Below the pieces are notes generated by a model. The model did not search any database and was not told the DNA's origin. It was given only the letters and a program-made list of their open reading frames with translations. A DNA stretch of 64,000 nucleotides. Source: Reticulascus tulasneorum (lineage: Eukaryota > Ascomycota > Sordariomycetes > Glomerellales > Reticulascaceae). How positions within the stretch are numbered: position 1 is the stretch's first letter; each line of letters opens with the position of its first letter. Both the position numbers and the translations under genes were made by a program. Positions 32,382 to 43,398 of this stretch are shown in pieces. Location of the stretch: contig LSAX01000004.1 in assembly GCA_001557505.1 (NCBI GenBank), positions 3,100,001 to 3,164,000 of the forward strand. The letters are read 5' to 3'.

Positions 32382-33248
32382 TTAGCCCGAGGCCAAGCTT
32401 GTATGTGTCGTATGGGTCATACCATCAAATGAGTGTCGGTAGCCAGACGATGTTCTATATGATCGGTCGTCTGCGCGCGAGGAGGAGTGTCTCCTATCTG
32501 ACCCTTCGGCATTCTTTTGCACGAATCGCCTGGCCTCATTTTCTAGCCATTGATCAATGTTACGATCATTGCAGATTGCATGCGTCATCAGTTCATTCTT
32601 CATGCGGCTGACTTCGCCCACCAATCCGTTGTATTCCATCTGAAGTTGCGAGTTTTGGCTCTCCAGATCGAACTTGGTCTCCTGGAGATCAGACACCCAT
32701 TCCTTCTTCTTTTGTCGACATTTGCTGGCCGCCACCCGGTTTCTTTCGAGGAATTTGTCTCGTTTGGCTTCTTCAGCCACCGCAGCGGCCTTCTTGTCCT
32801 TTTTGGATCGTTTCTTCTTTGGTGTCTCGGTCTCCAGCTCTTCAAGTGGCAGCTCAGTTGACAGGCTCGACATGCTCAAGTGGGTGGAGGTAGCGGATGC
32901 TGTCCTGGTTGAGCCTTTCGAGCCAGGCGTCGCTGAGCTTGTGCTGGTCCGAAGTGGTGATACTCGGTCTTCATCCTCTACTTTGGGGTGCAAGGGATCT
33001 TCATAGTAGTTGGTGGCCCCGAAGACGTTCATGTCGTGTGGGTTCCAGGCAGTCGGCAGCGGCAGCGGCAAGTAGTCTTGCGCAGTCAAAGGCATGTTTA
33101 CGAAGGCGCCGCTATGTTTCAACGATGGTTGTTGTCCTTGTGGTTGGATCGTGCTGATCTCAGCGGTTTGATCGTGGCTACTGCTGGCAGAACCTTCCAC
33201 GACATGGTAATCAATACACCCATCGAAGAATAGCGATGGCGTATCCAT
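32382..33248 (-). CDS. ATF/CREB-family bZIP transcription factor
   Basis: Single-exon gene, 288 residues from the ATG at 33248; the frame is open 25 codons further but without an ATG. A classic bZIP domain lies at about residues 157-215. It contains the basic region KRDKFLERNRVAASKCRQKK (ATF/CREB type N-R-V-A-A-S-K-C-R), then a heptad zipper and the family's trailing helix ending NIDQWLENEARRFVQ. A Lys-rich nuclear signal (KKKRSKKDKKA) precedes it. The Ser/Thr-rich N-terminal half includes an SPLRTSTSSATPGS stretch that could be phosphorylated. Filamentous fungal relatives (Atf/AtfB class) act in oxidative and osmotic stress, conidiation and secondary metabolism; which paralogue this is cannot be settled from sequence. 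It stands alone between 3.8 kb (downstream) and about 4.5 kb or more (upstream) without well-supported genes, suggesting a large regulatory region. Confidence 0.9.
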   Translation of the reverse strand: MDTPSLFFDGCIDYHVVEGSASSSHDQTAEISTIQPQGQQPSLKHSGAFVNMPLTAQDYLPLPLPTAWNPHDMNVFGATNYYEDPLHPKVEDEDRVSPLRTSTSSATPGSKGSTRTASATSTHLSMSSLSTELPLEELETETPKKKRSKKDKKAAAVAEEAKRDKFLERNRVAASKCRQKKKEWVSDLQETKFDLESQNSQLQMEYNGLVGEVSRMKNELMTHAICNDRNIDQWLENEARRFVQKNAEGSDRRHSSSRADDRSYRTSSGYRHSFDGMTHTTHTSLASG

Positions 33249-36200
33249 TATGGGAGCTCTCAGCCGATGGAGGCTCAGGATTTCGATGGATGCGGCGGTA
33301 TTTCCTGGTGATGCTCGTTGCAACGAGGGCGGTCTGTCGAATTCGTCAGGATTGGCCAGCTTTACGACAACACGAGTGTGCTCTCTTATCCAACTCTGTT
33401 TGGGAGGCTGAAGTCGGCAACCAAGTTTCAGAGATTTGAAGACCGCTTAAAAGAATTCGCGATTGATAAGCAACTCGTTACTACTGCTTGCCCCTGTTTT
33501 GTCGGGTAGGCAAGAATAATGAATGCGAGGGGGATGCGTGAGAAGGAGATAGGCCAGTCGGTCGGATCACGGGACCTGCAGCGTTCAAGGTCTCGAGACC
33601 TTCAAACCTGTTTGTCTCTTTACTGTGCGGAGCCACGTCGGCAGTGAACGGACTTTTCGTGATTGTCCGGCGCAGTCTGTTTGAACCGAAGTTCTGTTCA
33701 CACGCACTAGGTGGCCGTCTTAGCCCGCTTTGGGCGATCGGTGTCTTCGATGGGAACGGAGGACGTCTTGAAAAATCTAGTACAGACGGAGCACGACGGT
33801 CAGCAAACGATTGAAAGTCGGCAAACAAATGGCCCTACACGTGTGGTTGATCGTGGGAAGGGCACGCGGGTGGTGAGGGACATAGCGAGGTGAGATGAAG
33901 GAATATGACGGGGGGTGGGGCCACGAATATGAGATTGGGGCAGAGGATTATTGAGAGAATTGCGAATTTACAAGTTTCTGGGAATCAAGAGCGGAAGCGG
34001 CATGCTGCTATCTCCCGTGTCGAATCGCCGATGGGTAGGGCAGCGACGAGCTACCTATTTTTGTGTTGGGCGATGCTGGCCGGGAGCATGGAGCAGGGCA
34101 GATAGCCGAGCACTTCTCGGAGAAGCATGGGAGTGTGGTGGTTTGGCATGGCATAGTACGGTATGGCACGTCACGTACCTCAATGCCGGTTGTGTCAACA
34201 ACGGAAGCGGATATTGTCAACGCCTCCTGGTATCGCCCAAAGACAGGTATGTCAACCAAATTCGTAACTTGGTACAGACCACGCAGTTGGAACGCCAGAG
34301 ATACCGGGAAACGTCTATTCTTCCTTCGGAGACGTACCGCGCTGGTGGGAGAAGGATGAAATAAGATGCTGCCTATTTCCAAATGGACAACTCTGTGCAA
34401 GGAAAGGGGGGAGGGGAGGGGGGATGGGGGATGATAGCATCAGACGTTTCCCCCCGTGCTCTCGGATACAGCAGCACTGCGGCCTTGCGCGAGGCACAAT
34501 CGAACGGATGTAGGACAGAGATGGGCAACGTGGTTGGTGGGAGCGATGGCTCTTGCCACCGTGTGCGGTGAGATGAGGGAAGCAAAAGGAAAAGCCACCA
34601 AGTATCGCCTCGAGCTGCAGCAGCGGAGGAGGATTCGAAGGCATCCACACCTTACCTTGGGACTCGCGCCTGCCCGCCGAGTTAGACGCCCAACCAGTGG
34701 TCCACGGAAGGAAATGAAGGGTAGGTAGTTAAAAGATCCTTCCACGAAGGAGCAGTGTAGGGCTGCCTTGAGCTTGAGGCGATTGACGTGAGCGAGAGCG
34801 AGAGCGAGGGATACGCGAGTAAGGTACCTGCCATGTACGGGATACCTCCCAAAGTTCGAAGGAGGACCTGTAGGGCCAGCAGGCCAAGCAGGGGGGGGTG
34901 TGGGAGGAAGTCGAGGGATGCGGAGATATATCCCCAAGGAGGGGCAAACACACCAAAAACTGGGGCAGGGCAATTCTAGCTTGTTCACAGCAATTCAATA
35001 GCTGGGACAGGGTCTATCCGCGTATTTCGGGGGAGATTGAAAAAAAAAAGGTACCTCTCGGCCATCTCGAACTCCAGGATCCTGTGCTTCTTTCAACGAC
35101 ACCGCCATCCCGGGACTACTGCTCCCCCTACTTTGGGGGCTAGACAAGGCTGTCTGACTTCGCTCGATCGGGACCGGGGACACGACGGCTGGAGTCATGT
35201 TTCTCTGGACTCCCGAGAAGACACGACTTTTATTCGGGCGAAGGGCAAGGGAGGGTTTGTTGTTGCAACATGTCTCCTAGCGGCATATTATTGTCATGGT
35301 AAGAACATCTGGTGTCGTGGAAGTAATTGACGATTAAGAACCAGGTACCGATGACTTGCTAGGTAGTGGGTCTCGCTTTTGGGGCGCGAGAGCAAACAAA
35401 GAAAACGGTGCCGAGTAATCGTTTAGCGGTTCCGCGCGCCGTCTTACGCCAGTGAAGGGGCTAGGCAAGGCGAGGCATCGCATCGCATCGCATGGCAGGG
35501 GTTGGCGGGTGTTCCGCTTTCTGAATTCCCGTCTTTCCGCTGCGGCGCGAGTAGTTGGAAATCGACTCTGTTTGCGCCGGATTGGCGGTCGCAACGAAAA
35601 TAAAATAAAAAATGAACTCGGCCTTTACTAATGCTCCCGATCACGCACTGGCTCGGACGCTGGCGAACCACACATCGTTGTCGCCGAGACCCCGGATCAT
35701 AAGCCACATGTCAGAGGAACGAGGTAGCTTTCTCTCCATAGCACCCGTGGTTGGTACTTCTTAGTCAGAATACAGAAATTAGGAAGTAGACTTATGGCGA
35801 GCTGGTAACGTAGCAGTCGCGGCGTAGTCGGTGATAAGTATTGGCAGATCAGTTCCCGTTTGGCATGGAACCTATGTAGGGACGCACTACGAAACGAGAG
35901 AATCTCTCTCTCAACTGGCCTGCTAATTGATTGATAGGCTAATAGTGGCTGTGTATGGATTATAGCGGAGCAGCACTAATATCAAATGAGCGGCAACTAG
36001 CCTTGGTGCCAATTCCCCGCTGTATCCGCTGTCGCCACAGCCAGATTCGACTTCAGATGAAGACATGGGACGAAAAGTTGCATTTTTGGAGATGTCAGCC
36101 GTGCGTGCGTCTGGGTCTGGTGGTCGTGGCCTGGACTTGGCTTTTCGCATGTTGCTGAGTAATGTTTCTTCCGTGGAACACTCGCTCCTGCGAATTTGCC

Positions 36201-37737
36201 GAGTCATTGCGTTAGTTGACTGCTCAAACTGCTTGGCAGATCGAATCGGTTTGGATGCCTTGTAATGTTGCATATGACTCAGGCATGTTGCAGTATCCCC
36301 GAGCATCTGTATCAGCCTTGGCGATAAGGCGGCCCTCTGGGAATTTGCCACCACTTTGTTTCCCTGCATCGACCTTAGCCAAGCAGATCGAAGGAAGAAT
36401 CGTGCTTTGTCCGTATGCGCCTAGATATTAGACGGTACGGACTACTATTGGTATGGAATAGAACTGCGAACCCCTTTTTCTTGACCGCTAGCCGTTCGTG
36501 TATACATGCCACTAATCTGGCAACCGAAACTATTCTGGGACGAGTTGCCCATACTTGTTGGTTAACTGGCTCGGGTCTCAGCTTATCTCCTCCTATGTAG
36601 CCAAGTTTTAACTCCGCGTATAGAAAGATCTAGAACGCGTCTACTGGGCTGAACAGGATTGTCATCAATGCCCCCAGCCACTTGCGAATCGCTGGATGAG
36701 CCACTTGAATCGCCCCGAGTTGATGTCCTGACTCCGAACGTGACCGGCAACCCGGGAGCTTGGGATACGCCGATGTCACGCATGATGAGCCTCACTGTCC
36801 GGGTGCCACTCGCAAGGCGTAGATGTGTCGATCTTTGCTACAGTTGTACTTCCCCTTCCCCTGAAGATGCCCGTATCGTTCGCCCTACCCGACCGCCCCT
36901 GGTGCCATTGCTAAGTCCCCACGTACCCCAACGTATCGGATCCAATGAAGACGGCTCGAACAGATTAGAACATTTACCAAGCCTTCTCCTGTTCCTGGGC
37001 TTGTTGACAAGGCGGTGTGAGCAGGATCTTCGAGTCCGTAGATCACGTCGAATGATCAGATGGACATCCAGATACGGAAGCGATCGCCCGTGTACTGTCT
37101 ACTTTTGATGAACCTTTTTCTGAATTGATAATGATAGGTGACCGAGCCACAGTCAGGGTTACGAAGGGTGACCCCGTTTGCGCATCCGCTTCGTTTGGCT
37201 GTGGCGGGCACACTAATGGTTGACATCTCGAAGTGAGGCGTCGGGGAAAACTTGTGCGCGCCGAGAACATCCGGCGTCCAGATTGACTGCCTGGCTGCTT
37301 CCTTGTCGGGACCAGGGTCGAGCCGGCAATTATGGCCAGGATACCTTCGGACTCTGAAGCCAAGAAAAAGCAATGCAGGTAAACGAGTCGTGCGAGTTCT
37401 TGGAGCTACCATGACTTGCAAGCCCGGGGTCGACTACATCTGTAGGCGCAAACTCTATCTTGTCAACTGGTGAGACACAAGAGACGCCACTGCTGGTCCC
37501 TCCATAGAGAACAGACACGCTTTTCGTACAAATCGAGATTTCCGCATCGCAGAGGCTGCTCACGTGGCATGTCCCTTGAGTTGTCCGGCATAACCCTAAT
37601 GCGGCATACATGACGAGGCTACGGTTTGGATTCGATGAACGTCGCACGAAGGTTCGAGGCCCGACCTGGGGACTAATTGTAGTTACCGTTACAGCTCGGG
37701 CTAGCCGGCTGTAGTGCTTCTAGACGCTGGTGGACCC
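33249..37737. other. Long region upstream of the bZIP gene, no supported gene
   Basis: A 4.5 kb stretch with only short open frames on both strands. The first ~2 kb (33.2-35.3 kb) is rich in purine/pyrimidine runs on the bZIP-sense strand, consistent with a long promoter or 5' leader. From about 35.7 to 37.7 kb the composition is more even, with fragmentary frames such as 36659-37108 (+) and 37330-37647 (-) that I cannot identify. A decayed element or a small lineage-specific gene could be hidden here. Confidence 0.45.
34406..34430 (+). repeat. G-run cluster with G-quadruplex pattern
   Basis: Four runs (G6, G4, G6, G5) separated by A, A and AT: a textbook intramolecular G-quadruplex pattern on the + strand, ~1.16 kb upstream of the bZIP start codon (template strand for that gene). 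Confidence 0.75.
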
Positions 37738-38160
37738 TTAATCCATCTTTTCGACGCCCTGCATTAGTTTACTGAGCTGAATGTAGATCTGTTGAAGGGA
37801 GGTTTAACGACGTGTAAGATATGTGGTTGACATTTCAGGCAAGGGTTACCTAATCCCACTATTACATGCTGACTGTCCCACATTAAAGTCTCATTCCCGG
37901 CCCGCTTTTACCTGGTCCCCCCGTGTACACTGGCCATCAAGAAGAAACTCTATAGATAACCTCTCGCAGATTTCCAGTCTGGGTTTGGAATTTGTGGTCT
38001 GATTCTCTGCTGTCAAAGTGGTTTCGCCGAATTCTAGACTTTCTTTGGCTGGCCTCAAACTCAAAGTATGGCCGGGAACAGTGCGCACATTGCGGTGGCA
38101 AGCGCTACGGATACGGACTTGGGGCGCCACCTGGTCAAAATCAGCTGATACCGCGTGCAT
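37738..38160 (-). CDS. Weak candidate small gene, unknown function
   Basis: A possible two-exon gene of 99 residues: 38160-37912 (ATG, 83 codons) and 37788-37738 (16 codons plus TAA), with a 123-nt intron (GTAAAA donor, pyrimidine-rich CAACAG acceptor) at phase 0. The product would end in an amphipathic stretch (IYIQLSKLMQGVEKMD). I recognise no domain. It would be divergent from the RPA small subunit gene across 245 bp, a spacing like the other head-to-head pairs here. Frames of this length also arise by chance, so this is only a suggestion. Confidence 0.22.
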
Positions 38161-38405
38161 AGCAATCTACTGTAGCAAAAGTCGCGTCTCCACCAACCCA
38201 CGCCAACCACCAAACGTGCCAACTGCAACCCCACGTTCGAAGAAAGTGCCTTCGAAACAGATTACAATTGCCGAACATCACATCCTCAACCGGCAATAAA
38301 GACTCACTTGCACAAGTTCTTTTTCTCATCTCGCTTTTCAATTTACAGCCTCACTTCCATAAGATCGAAGCTCGCCACGCAAAAAAAGTCGCCCCCTCAT
38401 CCACC

Positions 38406-39204
38406 ATGTCTGAATCCATATCCACTCCCCGCATCTCTGCCCAGTATCTTGACGCATATGTCGGGCGGAGTGTGATGCTTGTCGGCAAAGTACAGCAACT
38501 GCGAGGCGAATCCGCTACTCTGGATTCCGATGGCAATGTCACTGTGGTACTGAATCGCGTATGTACTGTTCCTCTGTCGCAATAGCGCCGCTCCCCCGGG
38601 TTCCCAGGATCTCGATCTCGTTCAGATAGATAGCAAGAGGTCACTGAACTGACAACATGTCTCAGGATGCGCATTTGACTGCAGGAAATGGTGTGCAGGT
38701 CATTGGAAAAGTGAACCCAGATCTTTCGATCAAGGTGCTCAGCTCAAAGGATCTGGGTCCTGGCGTCGGTACGTGGCGACCCTACCCTTGTTCCAATGCC
38801 CAGAGTCATGAGTTCCTGTCTGTCTGAGATGGGTCCGCCAGTCCGCATCCGATATTGCTACTGCTATGATGTTGGTTCGCAAGTGTGAGCGACGGAAGTG
38901 ACTATTCATCTGCCGGGTTCAGACTCGCACGTTGTTTTCCAGCCCACGTGGCTTTGCCTTTCTCCAACTCCACCAACTTCCACGGCACCCGGAAGCATCG
39001 AGGGCAGCTCAGTTCCTTCTCTTGTCTCGACTTCCACCAAACGTCTCGCAGCGGAGGTTTTCCGTGTTCTCTCCTCGCTCTCCTTGCTTGCTAACGGTCA
39101 ATGGGATCGATCAATGACTAAACCTGATTGCAGACTACCAACTCTACAGCTCCGTAGTCGAAGCAACCCAGCAATTCAAGCCCCTCTTCGCCTTTGACAA
39201 TTAA
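38406..39204 (+). CDS. RFA3: Replication protein A small subunit (RPA14/Rfa3, OB fold)
   Basis: Three exons, 38406-38558, 38666-38768 and 39134-39204, encode 108 residues. The protein reads TPRISAQYLDAYVGRSVMLV, GKVQQLRGESATLDSDG, then DAHLTAGNGVQVIGKVN and DLSIKVLSSKDLGPGV, ending in a helix (YQLYSSVVEATQQF). This is the single OB fold plus C-terminal helix of Rpa3, which packs into the trimerisation core of the single-stranded DNA binding complex RPA, used in replication, repair and recombination. All junctions are in phase. The last intron is 365 nt, the longest in the window, so an alternative or extra exon there is possible, but the ends fit the family length (~110) well. Confidence 0.86.
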
Positions 39205-39905
39205 AAATCGTCCGCACGCGTACGGCCACCATGGCTCGGGGACTTCTAGCCCATGCTAAAGTCACCACGAACCGCATATACGCATGGCTGGCCGCCAGTC
39301 GAGCAGGCGGAACGCAAGGGTGACTATCTCACAAAATAACTCCAAAACCAACATGAGAGCTCAGGTATACGCATAATGATAGACGATACTTCTCCCGAGA
39401 CCGACACGAACGCCAGTATTATCTGGCGATTTGATTGCTCTAAGCACGCACGACAAGTACTGGCGACGGATATCGAAAGGAACAAAACTTAAACGAGGCG
39501 GCGAGGACGACGAGGAGTTGATGGACTTGGCAGGGATGGGCCACCTAGTGGTCTCTGTAGAAATGGATGACGGCGATGGTGGAGGTGTTTCTGGGGGACT
39601 CATCAGGCTTTTCTTGTCCTTGAACTTGCCTTTATGTACAAGAGCTTTTTGGTGGTAGAATCATTGCCCCATTGAAAACAACTCAACGCCATAGATGATA
39701 ATGCTCTATTTTATCTGCAGTTTACTTCAGTGACTTTTATGACTTGGGGCAGAAACCGTAGATGTACAAGCCAGAATGACATGGACTCCGTATCTCTATG
39801 TGTCGCACCATCTCTACACATACGACAATTCCCAGAACCCGTCAGGTGTGCCGGCTCCGTGGTAATGGTACAATACAATCAAACACGCCAGGCTCAGCAT
39901 CCGTC
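39205..39905. other. Intergenic, convergent 3' ends
   Basis: A 701 bp stretch between RFA3 and the uL4m gene. A minus-strand frame around 39660-39361 (~80 codons from an ATG, Ser/Pro-rich at its start) has some coding look, but I recognise no family and see no supporting signal. Confidence 0.5.
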
Positions 39906-41057
39906 TCAAGAGATAATGGTCTCCCCGATCGGCGGCCCACTCTTGGCAAGCCCATTGATGAGAATCTTGCTGACCAGGTCGCTCTGGTGTTGCTCAATCA
40001 TCTCCTTCAGCGCACTTCGTTCAACCACCACCCTCCCTTCCTCTAGCAAATCCTTCACGTCCACATCGTTGACCTCCAGGCATCGCCCGTGCTCCCCGGT
40101 CACGGCCATTGTATCAAACAGTCTCGGTCTCCTGTCCCCAGTCACGAATAACGTCCTCCCGAAGTCCTTTCCCCACGAGTTGGCATCCAGTACCTGGCCC
40201 ATCCACTTCCGCCTATATCCCTCCATCATCTGCTTGCCCATGAACCCCCCCTCGGCAAGAATGGTGAAGTCATCCGGCAGCGGCAGCTCCATCCCGTCCT
40301 CGCAGACGATCAGCTCTCCGCGCCGGTAGCGGTAGCTCAGCGCGATGCGCCAGGCCTGGTCGTACACCTTGCGGTTGAGCTTGGTGCTGAAGTCGCGCGG
40401 ATGCGGGCCGTGGGCGACACCTCCGCCGCGTCGGATGGGCGACTGCTTCGTGCCGACACGGGCTCTGCCGCTGCCCTTTTGTGGATGGAGTTTGCGGTGC
40501 GAGCCGTGGACGTCCCAGCGGGTTTTGGTTGACGCGGTACCCTGACGAGTGCCGTCACCTTCGAAGACGACTGCGAGATGGAGGAGGTCGCGCCGGAGGG
40601 GAAGATAGAGGTGTTTGGTGGACCAGTGTTCGAGAGATTGGGGCTCGAGGGTCGGGAACTGGCGGATCGTTACGGGGACGTGTGATACTGCATCGGTCAG
40701 AGATTGGAGAGAGATTTCTGGCAGAAGGCCGGCTTACCTGGCGCCCAGGCTTCCGAGGACATAGATGATCTTGTGGAGGTTGTGATTCTGGGGAGGTGTG
40801 CTTCGGTAGCCATTGATCGCGTCAACGAAGGGAAGTGCAATTCATTCTAGTGCATCAAGATGATCAGCAATGACACAAGGAAGGGGGATCTTTCTGCACT
40901 GGAGATATCGACATACGGTCTGCTGGACATGCTGCTCTCTCGAGCTGAACCCCGAGCTCGCAATCAAGCTCCCGGAAGCAGCGCTCCTACACGTGTGAGG
41001 CGACAGGTTCAACACCTTCATCGCCTCATTGAGGCCTCTGATGCCCTTGCCAGCCAT
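39906..41057 (-). CDS. Mitochondrial large-subunit ribosomal protein uL4m (L4 family)
   Basis: Three exons, 41057-40917, 40846-40738 and 40687-39906, give 343 residues in phase. Exon 1 is a basic, Ser-rich mitochondrial presequence (MAGKGIRGLNEAMKVLNLS...). Exon 2 contains TRSMATEAHL, resembling a presequence cleavage region. Exon 3 carries the L4 core: IRQFPTLEP, then KGSGRARVGTKQSPIRRGGG and VAHGPHPRDFSTKLNRKV, the conserved RNA-binding loop that reaches into the exit tunnel, followed by the Rossmann-like part ending LLEEGRVVVERSALKEMIEQ. Fungal homologues are called YmL6/Mrpl4. The gene is divergent from mL38, another large-subunit mitoribosomal protein, across 117-249 bp depending on the mL38 start. 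Confidence 0.93.
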
Positions 41058-41306
41058 TGCAGACTGCTCGAGCTGGAATTATCGTTGGGATTTCGCGATG
41101 GCCGTTGTTGCAACAGACGTCGGAATGTCTAAAAATTTGGCAATTGGCTAGGACAAGCAGGGAGCTCGACCGGGATGTTCCGCCAGAAAATTTTGTGGGC
41201 CCTTTCCCATGCAAAACCCCAAGCTTCAAAAACCTCCCAGAAATCCCAATTCACCAGCTCCAGCGCAACGGCACGAAGTCGCCAATTGCTGCGTCCGAAC
41301 CCAGCA
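41058..41306. promoter_or_regulatory. Divergent promoter, uL4m / mL38
   Basis: A short spacer between two mitoribosomal protein genes. CAATTGGC at 41141-41148 contains a reverse CCAAT box. An in-frame ATG at 41175 inside this interval could be an alternative mL38 start, leaving only 117 bp between the two genes. Confidence 0.5.
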
Positions 41307-42700
41307 ATGTCGAAGTGTTCCCAAGCCGCGCGGCCGCTCGCGCGGCGCCTGCACAACGAAGTCTTCACGATACCAATCCGGTCGTTCGCGACCTCCCACG
41401 CCTCCCACGCGGCACCAGTCAACTACTTCAGAGTCCAGCGCGTCCGCCCCGACGAACCACCGCCAGTGGAACTCGACCCGGACACGGCCGTCGCGCCCTG
41501 GGCTGAGAAGGAGCTCTGGAAGGCCGGCACGCCGCCCGTGGGATCACGGCGTCGCCGTTATGCCATCCGCACGAGCCAGAACCTGCCGTTCGAGCAGCTA
41601 CCGTATGACTGCTTTCAGGAGGCACGCAAGATCCTGGCGCAGGACCGCGAGGAGAAGCTGGCCTTGATCGTGGCGGAGACGGCCAAGATCCATCGGCTGG
41701 AGGAGATGGATGCCAGCAAACTCAAGGGCGGGGAGCGGATACGGGATATGAAGCTGGGCAGTATGAGGCGGTACGTGGAGGAGCTGAAGATCCTGGCCGA
41801 CATCAATGACCCGGCCGTGAAGAGGAGATTTGAAGACGGATTAGGTGAGTTGCTGCTGTCTTTCAGAAGGTCGATTGGGCTAATTGAGTAGGCGATATGG
41901 ACAAACCTGTCTACCGCTTCCTCGCCAACCGCAGATGGCGTGCCTACGAACGCAAGGTCATCGCCCAACGTATCAGCCAGTTCAACATCGTGCCGGACAT
42001 CCTCCCCAAGTTCGACCCCATCTACGACGTGCAGCTCTTCTTCCGCCGGGCAAAGGTACCGCCGGGCAAGATCGTCGCCAGCACCGTAAGCGAGATGCTG
42101 CCCCGTCTCCGCGTGCAGGTCTTCGACAAGGGCGAGCGCCTCGTCTCCATCGTAATCATGGACTCGGACGTGCCGCTCCCCGAGGAGGACTCCTTCGGGA
42201 AACGCTGCCACTTCCTCGCGGCCAACATCCCGCTCAGTCCCACCGCCACGTCCATCCCCCTAAGCAAGCTCCAAGACGACAAGGTCGCCGTGCCGTACCT
42301 TCCAGCCTTCTCGCAGAAGGGCGCCCCATACCACCGCATGTCCATCTTCGTCCTGAACCAGGAGCCCGGCGAACTCCTCGACATTTCCAAGCTCAAGGAG
42401 CTGTATTCCGCCCGCGACGGCTTCTCCCTCAAGTCCTTCCGGGACAAGTTCCCCCTCACCCCCGTGGGCTTCAACATATTCCGCTCGGTCTGGGACGAGG
42501 GCACCGAGGGTGTCATGGAGCGTGCCGGCGTGCCCGGCGCAGATATCGAGTTCCGCCCACAGAGAGTGTACTCGCTCAAGCCACCGAAGAAGGCCCGCGG
42601 CTGGGAGGCGAAGCGGCAAGGTCCCAAGTATCGCCATCTTTGGAAGTACACGAAGCGGATCAAGGGGCTGTCGAATGCGAAGGCGTGGACGAAGAAGTAG
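41307..42700 (+). CDS. Mitochondrial large-subunit ribosomal protein mL38 (PEBP-like)
   Basis: Two exons, 41307-41844 and 41892-42700, with a 47-nt intron (GTGAGT donor, GAGTAG acceptor), give 448 residues. I chose the ATG at 41307 because [20 protein letters not shown] begins a standard Arg-rich presequence. An upstream in-frame ATG at 41175 would add 44 residues (492 total) and cannot be excluded. The N-terminal half is basic and helical ([40 protein letters not shown]). The C-terminal half is a phosphatidylethanolamine-binding-protein fold ([47 protein letters not shown]), the layout of yeast Mrpl35. In the mitoribosome mL38 sits at the central protuberance. It shares a promoter with uL4m. 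Confidence 0.93.
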
Positions 42701-43398
42701 TGACTGGGCGGGAAGTTGTAGAACACTTGTACTTTATGTGCCATCATGGTGTACACTCGCATGTTGGGGGACCAAAAATAGATCAAACACCATTTTACAT
42801 CAGAATCTCTTCCACTGTATGCCATTCCATGCCTCACTCATCCCTAGGGTAGATCAACGATACATTGTGTGTCTCTCGCGTGAGAAAACCCGGGCTTTGA
42901 CAGTTGCAACGCGTCCAAGTCAGTCGCGAGCTGCCTGCCCGTTCATCAGTTGATTCCACACAACTTACAGCCTCGAACCGCCCTATCAGGTTGACTGACT
43001 ATATGTCGGCTCTGATAAACCGAGGAATATTTAAGATGTTGGCATTTGTGGAGAGCAAGGGACAGGGGCACAATCAGTTAAACTGGACATACAATCACTC
43101 GCTTCGATATTGATTATCTTTTCTTGTTATTATCGTCTACGACGCTCTAGCGGTTAAACGCTATACGAATCTGACAATATCCGACAGCAATGAGCTTCTG
43201 CCAGGGAGTGGTATATCCCTAGCGAACTTAATGTTCTCTCTTCTAACGCCGTTTTGAGTGACTTAGTCCATAAATGTTGCACTCAATGACCAAACACCTA
43301 GCAATGCTGGAGTCCAAGCTCGACTCTTCCAAAACGCCGTATTCCCAGAAAACACTCGATTCATAAACATAACAACACACACGTTGCCGTCACTTTCC
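42701..43398. other. Intergenic, convergent 3' ends
   Basis: A 698 bp stretch between the mL38 and GATA-factor tails, AT-richer than the genes on either side. No gene recognised. Confidence 0.6.

Noticed and set aside
36659..37108. Open frame of 149 codons upstream of the bZIP island
   Set aside because: No family resemblance, no clear splice or promoter context, and similar-length frames exist on the other strand.
41884..42852. Open frames of 322 codons (+) and 271 codons (-) over mL38 exon 2
   Set aside because: Both overlap the strongly conserved mL38 frame; high third-position GC keeps other frames open.
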